Shown in pieces: positions 1-9,360 of a stretch of 64,000 nucleotides of DNA. Position numbers and translations under genes: made by a program. The notes beneath the pieces were generated by a model. The model did not search any database and was not told the origin of the DNA. It worked only from the letters and a program-made list of their open reading frames with translations. Position 1 is the stretch's first letter. Every line of letters begins with the position of its first letter. The stretch is from Tetrapyrgos nigripes (taxonomy: Eukaryota > Basidiomycota > Agaricomycetes > Agaricales > Campanellaceae), in assembly GCA_013368315.1 (NCBI GenBank), contig JAACJM010000001.1, forward strand, positions 1,178,001 through 1,242,000, read 5' to 3'.

Positions 1-694
1 GTTCCTAGACCTCTTACCCAACGGTGGCGGTGACGGAAAAGCTTTCGAATGCCTCACCATCGAAAGCATGCGCAAGTTCAACGAGACGGTCCCAGACATC
101 CCTGGCGTCAAATATTTCAGCTGGGGTGCAGTCTACGATCCCGGATTTGTCGACACGTGGAAATGGCCGCATTCCGTCGTGTTGGAGAAGGAGGGTCCAA
201 ATGATGGATTGGTGTCTGTCCACTCAGCCAAGTGGGGGAAGTATCTCGGTACATTGCAGGTATGTCAAGTCTATTCCTCCTACTGATAGGATTCTGACGC
301 GATGGGACGTAATGAGAACGTTTCCCATCTGGACTTGGTAGGGTGGACCAATACAGCGAGATACAAGTGGGCAGAGATGACGGGGAGGGAGATCAAGTTC
401 CGACCAGCAACTTTTTATTTGGGAATAGCTGACATGTTGGCTAAAGAGGTGGAAGGACAAACTGAGGGTGAGGGCGAGGGAGAAGGGGATGAGGCTGGAA
501 GAGGTGCAGATGTGGTACCTCCGGACTCTCCTGCACAAAGCTCATCGTCACATAGCAACTTTGCCAGCGGCGAGAGTAGGCAGGGTGAGGCTTCTAATCC
601 AGGCGAGACGATCATGACTTTTGCTAGTCGAGAAGGTAACGACATCAACGAGGACGATACTGTGGTCGTACGGGGACCACAACAAGGACGATGA
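1..694 (+). CDS. Lipase, C-terminal part (TGL2-like), 5' end outside window
   Basis: This is the 3' end of a lipase/alpha-beta hydrolase gene that begins before the window. The reading frame is open from base 2. An intron runs from about 260 (gtatgt) to 316 (ag), with a CTGAC branch site, and joins ..LGTLQ to NVSHLDLVGW. The stretch PNDGLVSVHSAKWG followed by HLDLVGW is the C-terminal signature of fungal triacylglycerol lipases of the Tgl2 type, where the His of HLD is the catalytic base. The nucleophile Ser and Asp lie upstream and cannot be seen. After the hydrolase core comes a low-complexity acidic tail rich in Glu-Gly and Ser, not needed for the fold. The stop at 692-694 lies 94 bases from the convergent gene's stop. 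The family assignment is good; the substrate is an inference. Confidence 0.82.
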
Positions 695-787
695 TGCTAA
701 TCTCATCAGTCAATATAGCCTACTAATGCACATATTATTACATACCAGTATCGATTATACATATACCTCTCAGGATTAGTGTACGGT

Positions 788-1746
788 TCATAATCTCATA
801 GTCAGTTTTCTTTGTATGATTAGCCCAGAAAGCAATATGTGCTCGAAGAGTTCGTGTCCGTCCGGAAAAACCGTGAAGGCTGGTAATGGGAGGGGGGGAG
901 AAGCTAGTATAGGTGGAGGGACAAATGTTGCCAGCTGAATAGCAGAGCGGTCAGAGACATAACACTGGGGAATGATCAGCGTATACACCTGGAGACAAGA
1001 ATTGAATTACAATGCACATCGGAGAACTGAAGATCGTGTTCCATTAGCACATACGGAGATGGAAGACCGTAGTTTTACTGACCCGTCATCCAGAGTAGTT
1101 CGACAATCCCAACGGAGTGAAACATTTCCTAGCCTCCAATACCAGTGTTTCTAGAAATCGACCCCTTCAACACATAAAGAATAGAAGAGCCGCAGCACCA
1201 CTCACCTGAGACTGATCGGCGTTAAGAAGACAGTTTGAGAGGCGAGAGTAAACATTGCCCATAGTCACTATTCCCCTTTCTTGATTGAGTGACAGCCTGA
1301 ACGACTTCAATCATGAATCACTTGAGATAAATGATACACCCACTCAAATTGAGCAACAAAAAGGTCCTCGCCTTCGATGTCGGTTAGCATCTCTAGAGTT
1401 GTGGTGTAAGAAATAGGGAGAAATGGATCAAGATTCATTGAGACAGATATTTTGTAGGTAGGACCAGGCGCGTCATCTGGAGGAATAAGGTGCATAGAGT
1501 TTGATTCTTGAGACCATGGCGTAAAGATATACACCAGAGGGATCTGAGGCCGAGTATGGCGAGTATAGCTGGAGAATTTGAAAGAAAGATAATTAGGGAC
1601 GACCTAGAGTGTTACGAGACAGGTGCATTACAGTGGAGGCCGCTGAGATTGGGACACAGTGTACCTGTGAAGATATGTCAAGCTGAGGATAACAAGACGA
1701 AGAATTCGTACTCTGGCAATGAGTCGGAGTGAGAGTGAAGGCTCAT
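788..1746 (-). CDS. DUF6593-like protein, five introns
   Basis: Small protein of unknown function. My model starts MSLHSHSDSLPEYTVSQSQ at 1746 and joins six exons to the stop at 788. Visible landmarks are an N-terminal Pro/Tyr-rich tail, the strand YIFTPWSQESNSM, the strand TYKISV, a QFEW strand end, and the aromatic block HWYWRLGNVSLRWDC, followed by a C-terminal Pro-rich segment and LLSGLIIQRKL. This order (FTP..N.., Y.I.., .IEW, W.W....W.) is the pattern I associate with the basidiomycete DUF6593 family, a small beta-rich domain with no known activity. One junction, after QFEW at 1305-1339, needs a 35-base intron or a weaker upstream donor. The gene is divergent from the S-formylglutathione hydrolase gene, with 97 bases between start codons. 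The family call comes from pattern memory, so it is moderately sure. Confidence 0.62.
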
Positions 1747-1843
1747 GAGTATTTTATCTCCGTTTGTCTTATCTTGAGAATTCAAATGACGTCGAAGTCA
1801 AGTTATCGATCACTGTCATCTCATTCCTTTCAACTCTTTCACA
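1747..1843. promoter_or_regulatory. 97-base divergent intergenic region
   Basis: This gap separates the start codons of the DUF6593-like gene (leftward) and the S-formylglutathione hydrolase gene (rightward). Both promoters and both 5' leaders must fit here or overlap the neighbouring gene. It is T/C-rich towards the rightward start, as is usual upstream of fungal start codons. I see no clear TATA box. Confidence 0.45.
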
Positions 1844-3040
1844 ATGTCTGAAGCTCTCGAGAAAGTCTCTTCTAACAGAGCCTTTGAAGGTGAAATCATC
1901 AAGTACAAATTCAAGGTACCTCTTTTCTTTTAGGTTTCTTTCTCGACTCATCTGAAACCACTATACTTAGTCGGCCACTCTTGGCGGTCTGTCTGCAAAT
2001 TTCAACCTCTTCATTCCCCCAGGCGCCAGTCCCACTAACAAAGTCCCTCTCCTGACTTATCTCGCTGGTCTTACCTGTACTGAGGACAATGGGTAAAAAT
2101 TAAACCCCATGAAGCCATGCAGTGTGGTTGACTCCGCATTCCAGAGCTCAAAAGGGTGCCTTTCTAGGACCCGCTGCGTCCCAAGGGATCGCGATTCTCT
2201 TCCCTGACACCTCTCCTCGTGGCGCCGGTATTGAAGGAGAAGACGTTGACTGGGACTTTGGCACTGGAGCTGGCTTCTATCTCAACGCGACCAACTCGAA
2301 GTATGCTGCCTACTATAATATGTACTCCCATATCACGTTGGAGCTACCTCAGATCATCGAAACCGCAGGTCTCCCCATCGTGAGTCTCTCATTATGACTT
2401 GCTATTGGTAGTCTGAATCATTTGTCGGCAGGATCTCAAACGTCAATCTGTCTTTGGTCATAGTATGGGAGGTCACGGTGCCTTGACGCTCTATCTGTCT
2501 TCTTCGACCAAGCAATATCGCTCTGCCTCAGCGTTTTCTCCTATTGCCAATCCCACAAAATGTCCTTGGGGAGAAAAGGCATTCTCTGGCTATCTGCAAG
2601 GTGGTGTCGAAGAAGCCAAGGAAAAGTATGACGCGACTGAGCTCATCTCCAAGAGCAAGGACCCAGTACATATCCTCATTGATTACGCAAGTGTTCTTGC
2701 TCAAGTCTGAGAAGAAATTCTGCTTATTGAAATATTTCCTTCAGGGAACCGCCGATAACTTCTATAAACAGGGTCAGCTGCTCCCCGAAAACTTCCTAAA
2801 GGCCGCTAGGGATTCAGGCTTCGACGAATTCCAAGTTCGTGTTCGTAGTCAGGAAGGTTATGACCACAGCTACTACTTTGTGAGTGAAAAATCATTTCGC
2901 TCTGCATCTACGATTGACACAGGCGTCGTCAAGATTTCTTCATTTGCGACGGATCACATCCATTGTAAGTTTCCAAGCTGATGTCCGGATTAACGAAGGC
3001 TCAACAACCCACAGTCCATGCCAATTTTTTGAAAGCTTGA
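1844..3040 (+). CDS. S-formylglutathione hydrolase (esterase D)
   Basis: Hydrolyses S-formylglutathione to formate and glutathione, the last step of glutathione-dependent formaldehyde detoxification, in the cytosol. The start [18 protein letters not shown] is typical of the family. Conserved blocks follow in order: [22 protein letters not shown], the oxyanion region [19 protein letters not shown], the nucleophile elbow [34 protein letters not shown] with the acid Asp, and GYDHSYYF with the catalytic His. The length is about the usual 280-290 residues. At least five short introns interrupt it; the last joins DHIH to FHANFLKA and the stop at 3038-3040. The nucleophile Ser, acid and His are all present, so the enzyme should be active. 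The only uncertainty is in the minor exon joins. Confidence 0.95.
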
Positions 3041-3213
3041 TCACTACTATGCGAAACGATACAAATCATATATGTATTATCATTTGTCCCAAACGTTGTA
3101 TTGTAACACATTCCCAGCGGAAAAAAAGAGAGCATGCGTGGCAGTAGTAATGTTATACAAAATAGCGTCAGTAGCAGGTCAAGAAAGCGTTGCAAGCACA
3201 CTCATAAGGAGGT

Positions 3214-5318
3214 TCAAGACTGTTCAGCCGGTCCCAGATTAGCGATTATGCGATCTTGATAGGTACGGTCCAGCATCTCCAGATCACAGTTGATCCATCG
3301 ACTTTCCAAAGCAGCGCGCACTGTCGCACGATCTTGAGGGTTCCATACTGTCAACATCCTAACCAGTCCTTTCGCTGAATGCTCGTTGTCAGTACAGTTT
3401 TGCAGGGGCGTGAGATTAAGCAGACCTTCAGGCATCGAAATCCAAAGCGATCTATCGAAATCAATCTTGTCATGGACGATCCGGTCTTTGAGTCTTGATT
3501 CATGATCCATGTAAGCTTGGGAGAATTGCGAGTTGTATGGATCATGCGATTCATGGACATGATTGAGCCAACTCTCCGGCATCGAGTCATCATAGTCAAA
3601 TGGATGTTGACCACTGCCATCCACGGTCAGATACAGTGTTAGATGAACGTCGCAAAAATGCAGACTCACGAAAGCATGACGTAGAGTATAATACCAGCAC
3701 TCCAGCAATCGGACGGCATACTAAATGTTGCGTTAAGTCGGGACACTCGAATCAAGGGCCATTGGCGCGTACCCGACGTATCCAAGGTCTTTCTTCTCTA
3801 GCGCAAGAATGCCCTCTGGAGGAAGGTACGAGACAGTCCCACAAACGTTGAATGTTGTCTGGTAGGATTTTGGGCGAGCGAGTCCGAAATCTGCGATCTG
3901 AATGCGAGGATAAGGTCCGGGAGTATATAACAGGATGTTCTCCGGCTAAAGATCCATTAGTATGAGGAAAAATGTACATCCTAACCGCCCTTGCCTTCAA
4001 ATCTGAAGGCTCTCGTGAATTACGTATCAAATTATGCAAATGAAGACAAACGCACCACGATGGGATATGCTTTTCTGGTGTAGATATTCTAGTCCTTTCA
4101 GAAGTTGGAACATGATGTACTTGGCTTCAGCCTCGCAGATTCTTGACCTCTTCTCCGAGTACAAGGTGTTGATGTACGTGAACAAGTCACCTCCCGTGCA
4201 CAATTGAAGAAAAATATGGCTGAGGGAAGAATAGTCAGGATCTGGAATACAACTGTAGGAGATAGGACACTGTACATGAAATTATCTTGCTCTTCGGAGT
4301 CATATATGCGGTTGATGTTGGGCTAATATTTCAGATCAGGAAGGCGCACAAGTAGGACAATTGGGACATTTCTACGTGGTGTAACGCCATCAGAATCCTG
4401 ATTTCTTTCATGACTTGGTCCAGTTCGTGGTCTTTTCTAGTCCTGATGCTCTTGCAAGCCACTTGGCAATGGCGCGCAGTGTCCGTCGCCAGATGCACTG
4501 TAGCAAATGATCCGCTTCCGAGACACTGCGAAGTGACGATGAAATTCCCTATATGCTAATAGACTGGTCAGGGATATGCAAGGAGAAGGCAGGAACGCAG
4601 TCTACTTTGTGCACTGGTTGTCGAGGAGGTGTAGGGTCGAAAACGTTCATTTTCTTGACAGAGTCCTTGATCAATTGAGAGCATGTGAAGGCTGGAACAT
4701 GTTAGTACGCAAAAAAATCATTGACAAGTCTTGACGCACTGAGAGAGTCTGGTATCCGAATGACATCCCCGTCCATGATGATAATCGAAGACTTGCGAAT
4801 TCGGTGACCATTGAGAAAGAGTCCATTTTTGGATAAATCCTGTAACATTGTCAGACCGTTCAGAAGACAAGATTGCAAACGAAGGATACCTGGCAAGATA
4901 TGATGACTCCGCCGTTGGGTGAGCGAACACTTAACATCCACTATCAGCCACGCCAGCATTAAAAACACAACAACATACGCGTTTATCTGGCAGTGGCGGC
5001 CAGATACAGAACCGTCCTTAATCACATATGTGCTAGGAAAAGAAGATCAGGATTGCGCATATGGCGTGAAGACTCGGAGAACGGTCGCACCAAAGATCCG
5101 GATTGCGACCAATGATTACAGATTTGTCGAGGCTGAGCAGTATCACTGTCCTTGGTGTGAGACGATTACTCTGCGCAGAGATGTCTGAATGGCTACATAC
5201 CGTCTTTCCGACCGTTCTTCACAGTGACCAATTTCGCGCATGACTTTGAAGAGTGATGAGACTTGGCAAGTGGAGTACGATGATTTGTGGGAGTTGAAGA
5301 CGCGTCAAGAGAACCCAT
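3214..5318 (-). CDS. FHA-domain checkpoint kinase, Chk2/Cds1/Rad53-like
   Basis: Serine/threonine kinase with an N-terminal FHA phosphothreonine-binding domain, the layout of the DNA-damage and replication checkpoint kinases Cds1/Chk2. The start MGSLDASSTPTNHRTPL is at 5318. FHA marks are IIGRNPDLWC, VSGRHCQI and LSKNGLFLNGHRIR (the G-R, S..H and N-G positions). Kinase marks are VACKSI (the ATP-binding Lys), HRDLKPENIL, ADFGLARP, CGTVSYLPPEGI and DCWSAGIILY, then GQHPFDYDD. The C-terminus ends LGPAEQS without a second FHA domain, so it is Cds1/Chk2-like rather than Rad53-like. The HRDLK loop is only recovered by an 8-base exon at 3995-4002 followed by a GC-AG intron. Without it the frame would read HRDL-stop. 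The gene is split by many short introns and lies downstream of LSG1 on the same strand. Confidence 0.88.
3995..4002 (-). other. 8-base micro-exon encoding part of the kinase HRDLK motif
   Basis: On the minus strand the 8 bases ATTTGAAG are preceded by a CAG acceptor and followed by gcaagg. Joined to the previous exon, which ends CAT CGT G, and to the next exon CCG GAG AAC, they give H-R-D-L-K-P-E-N. The downstream intron therefore has a GC donor in the favourable AAG|gcaagg context and ends at ctttag after an ACTAAT branch site. Confidence 0.85.
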
Positions 5319-5482
5319 AGTGGTATGCTGCTATGAAAGGAAAGGAAACAGACTGAGGTACGAGATTGTCAGAGTCCGAGACGCGATTCGCACGTGATGC
5401 GCTTCCAGACAGTCAATGGTCATAGAGGATAAGCTACAGTGTTATACTCGTACAGTAATGTACATTCTAGTGTGCAGTAACT

Positions 5483-7889
5483 TCAATCGTATCCTTTCCC
5501 ACTGCGCTGTTTGACTCGCTTGGGCTTTTTGTGCTTCTTTCCGGTGCCCAGCTCTTGGTTGGCCATAACTGCCGCGAGTCTAGCAAACTTTGGTGGCAGA
5601 ACGCTACCATCGTTTGCTACGGCGTTTTGATGAGGGAAGGCCGTGGAGCGGTAGTATTCCTTTCCTCCGTGAGGCTTTTGCACAAAGGCACGACCACCAG
5701 CCATCGACTTCTCCTGAAAGAATTCTTGATCCAGAGCTTGCGATTTGGTTCCTTCACCGCGAGCAGGAAGTACTGACTGCTGCGATGACGGTATCGGTGC
5801 AACGAATGTGTTTGCATCCTTCCCCACTCGTGTTACTGGTGCACGCTTTTTGCCAGCTACCCTTCGCAAGGATATTTCGTGGGTCCGTTTGTTGTATTCG
5901 GCTTCGTCGATAGCTGGAGGAGGATGACAGAACAGGAGTTTGGCGTTGACGTAGTCCTTCAGAACATATCGTGCAGCCCTAGCCTCGTCGGGATTGCCTT
6001 GTCCGGATCGCATGAAACCACGAGCAACTGGAACACAATCCTTCAGCAAGCAAAATTGGGATGGGTTCAAAACCGACTTACTCGCATGAGCAATCAAAAA
6101 GTTTTCGGCTGTTACCTGACCATCACCCCCTTCTTCTATCCCTTTCACCTTGATGGTTAAACCATATGTCGCTTCCAAAACTTCTTTCGGTATGCGTTTC
6201 ACAACCAATGACGTCGGACCTGTATACTCTTTGAGCTGATCGATAGGTAGTACCCCGTCACAGACGAGATCTGCTTTAGTCGTTGCGAACTGAGGGAAAA
6301 CTAGACCGGGGCAGTCGCATAATATTATGGATTCCGAAAGATGGATAGTTTGGAAATGTTTCGTCTTTCCGGGGGTCGACGACACGCTCACTTTCTTCTC
6401 TCCGAGTAAAGAGTTGATGGTGCTGGATTTCCCGACATTGGGATAGCCGACAAGACCGACGATTAATCTAGTTGGGGCATTTCCGTCTCGGTCAACAAAG
6501 GCTGTAAACGAATGTCAAAGGCTGCGATGAAAAGCAAGGAACATTAAGACTTACCGTCAAGGCCTGGAGCTTTCTTTGTGAACAGATCTTCCAACTCTAA
6601 AACTGACAGTACTTTGGCTCTTGGGTCTTGTCCAAGCTCTTCATCCTCCTCGACAGAAAAATACGCATCAGAGTCCGAGTCGTCTGCCGAATTAGTCTGG
6701 ACATCATCTTCGTCTTCATCTTCATCTTCATCTTCATCTTCATCTTCAGGTTCTGAAGCCGGGGGTTCTTCACTGCTCTCTTCTACAACATTCTGCGTCT
6801 CAGATTCTTCCGTACCATCGGCTGCTGGAGGCTGGGGAGAAGCCATCTCCATAGCTTCCCGTCGCGCCTGTTGGATGGCAGCAGCATTCGCAGCGGAGAA
6901 GAAAGCATATTGTACGCCTTGTTTGTCGAAGTAGTCGGCCCATTGGATTCTAGTATGATTGAGTTCTTGTCGATAATGGAGAGTATTGTCAAATTCACCT
7001 TTGCTGAGCAGTCAGTAAATCTGCCTTGTTAATGAGAAGTAAACTGCGTCGTTTCCCCTTCCCTGTGCCCTTTTCTCCCTCAGGACCTTCGACATCTTTA
7101 ACATAGTCCTCCAAATCTTCACAACGAAAACGAAGAGGATTCCGCGCGTCTACAATCTGGACGATGAGATGTGATCTTTCAATGACACGCCAGAGTTGTC
7201 TCCACACTTCTAGATTCCGTTCAAATGGAGTGAGTAAGAAGCCTTCTTCCTCTTGAAGCCTAAATGGCAGTCAGTTGTTGTATCGTGGGATGCAGATGGT
7301 GACCGCACGTTGCCAGTCCTCTCCGCCAGTCAAGAAAAGCAGCCTTCTCCTGTCGCTCCAGTTCAGCGGTAGTCATAGATTTTGTCCATGGTGGTCTTCT
7401 AGGCACACGGAGTCTCTGTTTATTTTCTTCGAATTTCCGCAACGTCTTCTTCTCCTCTTGCTCGCTCAACAGAAACGGATTATGGGTTGCCGTAGCCCCT
7501 TGCTGAATGACTCTAATACTTCTTCGCTCTAGTGAACTTTAGACCATCAAGCTTGGAACCGGAAAATATGGTACTACCTGCAGTAAAGTCCGTTTCAGCT
7601 AACTGGGCAGTATTCAAAAATTCATCTAGATCGCGTTCTTGTGTAACGGATTTGAGACGAGAGGTTGGGTCGACATCCGTCGTGTACTATGGAATATTTT
7701 ATGATGAGCCTGTAAGCAGACTGTATAAACGTACCATCCCTGATTCCTGCTTTTTGCGTGCATCTTTGACTTGTCGATTGATGATGGCACGACCAAGGCC
7801 ACTTGAACTATCCTTGGATTTGGGAGCCTGAAGAAACAATCCATGAATGTTGTACTCGGGATACTTAATTGTTTGTAAAGACTCGCCAT
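5483..7889 (-). CDS. LSG1: Large-subunit GTPase 1 (circularly permuted GTPase, 60S export)
   Basis: Cytoplasmic GTPase that releases the export adaptor Nmd3 from pre-60S ribosomal subunits. The G motifs occur in permuted order: LLLINKADLLT (G4) comes before GYPNVGKSST (G1), then SSTPGKTKHFQTI (G2) and DCPGLVFP (G3). VERSHLIVQIVDARNPL and DFTAGRTLLTFSGSKLDG are family blocks, and the N-terminal GLGRAIINRQVKDARK matches the usual start. An acidic run (repeated Glu-Asp, then DSDSDAYFSVEEDEE) sits in the linker before G1. The C-terminus is basic (KKHKKPKRVKQRSGKG). No in-frame ATG precedes PKSKDSSSGLGRA. The best start I can find is ATG at 7887-7889 followed at once by a GC-AG intron (gcgagt..cttcag), giving MAPKSKDSSSG. 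The start is therefore less sure than the rest. Confidence 0.92.
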
Positions 7890-7983
7890 GAAAAACTGGA
7901 GAGGAAAAGAATCCTGAGTCAGCTGTTCTTCTTGGATGCAAACTAGCATCACTTCGCTGTACCGGTCCTATTTACGCCAGATC

Positions 7984-8170
7984 AGACGCCTTCCTCACCA
8001 CTATCTTCGGTGAGCTCATACTTGAACAAGTGTAGACATTCTCTAACGTACTCAGGTCTTTCTTTCGAATCAAGGCTTCCGATGATTTTCGCTCCATTGT
8101 AGGGACATCCAACCAACACGTTCAGCGCGTCAAAGTTAAACGCGTCTCAAAGGTGACATGCTTGTTTCAA
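7984..8170 (-). other. Orphan coding-like open frame between LSG1 and the LYR-like gene
   Basis: On the minus strand a frame reads NFDALNVLVGCPYNGAKI and continues through RPEYVRECLHLFKYELTE to EDSGEEGV and a stop at 7984. The composition looks like real protein, but no ATG opens it and I could not place a convincing upstream exon. A gtgagg site lies just before the stop. It could be the last exon of a short gene, an upstream open frame in the LSG1 leader, or chance. I do not recognise it. Confidence 0.3.
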
Positions 8171-8296
8171 CCTGCGTAACTTGCATTGTAAACGCTGTTC
8201 GTAGGATGTACGGAAGATTGAAAGAGCACTGAACGGGAATGCGGCTGCTTTCTCCTCTATTTTGGATTCAGCTTATGGCAGAAGAGGCAAGCTAAG

Positions 8297-9075
8297 ATGG
8301 GAAATTATGAAGGTGCGCCGATCAACCATTGTCTTTGGCTTTCTCTGATGGTATGTAGCCCATTCTGTCAGATCCCACTTCCCCGCTTCCTGAGCCCTTG
8401 ATCCCTTCCAAAGCAAAATCGCGACCACCTCTTTATACCAAGGAACTACAAGCACTGTTAACCTCCTCGATTGCGCGGTCGACGGCTACTCCCGTCAAAC
8501 AGGAATATCTCAAATTTCCCCCAGATTTATCACCTCGCGCAGATCCCACTTCTGAAGAGGCACGCTTACTCGGACCACTGAGCAAACGGCTGGAAATCAA
8601 TAAGCGCTGGAGATTCTACACCAAAGAATGGAGAAAGGTGCTTCCCCCTGCCGGAGTCTTTGTGAAGTCTCCGGACGGTACGGTAACTAGCGACCTTTCT
8701 CAGGTGGGCATTAGGAGCGTCGGTCTGCAAGATGACGTATTCAAGGGGATTGAAGAGATTGTCGGTCCCCTCGAAACTCCCCGACCTATCACGCGTAGAG
8801 AACGACGACTTGCCTCGGATAGGACACATCGGCATCCATCGCGATGGCTTCGTCGTCGTTACCAGGAACTTCTAGGCAGGCTGCCGACTTTGGTCTACTC
8901 GCACGACCCGAACCGTCCAGAAAAACAAGGCAATTATGCAGTCTACTTGTCTACCAATGCTTTACATCCGGATCTCTATAATTCGGCTATCAGGCGCCCA
9001 CTTTTGGACGACTGTAATCTTGCTTGGGTCAAGCAGGCCGACGACCTCCAGGACAAAGAAAGACGAAACGGTTGA
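8297..9075 (+). CDS. Hypothetical protein, possibly LYR/complex-1-like
   Basis: My model starts MGNYE at 8297, splices out about 60 bases (gtgcgc to ctgtcag) and continues DPTSPLPEPLIPSKAKSRPP to the stop at 9073-9075, about 235 residues. PPLYTKELQALLTSSI near the N-terminus resembles the L-Y-x motif and helix of LYR proteins, small mitochondrial proteins that bind acyl-carrier protein. Next come helical, basic segments (LEINKRWRFYTKEWRKVLPP) and ITRRERRLASDRTHRHPSRWLRRRYQELL. The last third (DPNRPEKQGNYAVYLSTNALHPDL) is not familiar. It could instead be a mitochondrial ribosome or assembly factor. The coding frame itself is clear; the function is a guess. Confidence 0.6.
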
Positions 9076-9360
9076 TCTTTTAGCGTCCACCTACATCTAC
9101 ATAATAATGTATATTCTCTCTGGTCATGCTATAGATCTATTGCCCTACTGGACAGTTGTTCAGACACTGTGAAGCCAAGAGTCGTCACGTTTGGAGCGCG
9201 CAATGACAGACTCTGCAGCGGCGAGTTGCGAGAATTAAGATTACCGTTGCCGGTTTCTGATTTCGAACCGAATATCAACCATGGCAAGGTAGGTCATGCG
9301 CTCATGTCTTGAACATATTTAGTGAACCAGATCTAGTATTGACAGAGACCTACCATCACC

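Noticed and set aside
3937..3950. In-frame TAG inside the kinase HRD loop (pseudogene?)
   Set aside because: The TAG is the end of an intron acceptor (ctttag) with ACTAAT branch site; the micro-exon restores HRDLK.
6578..6934. Ser-rich open frame on + opposite the acidic region of LSG1
   Set aside because: It is the antisense shadow of the Glu/Asp codon run in LSG1; no splice logic or domain.
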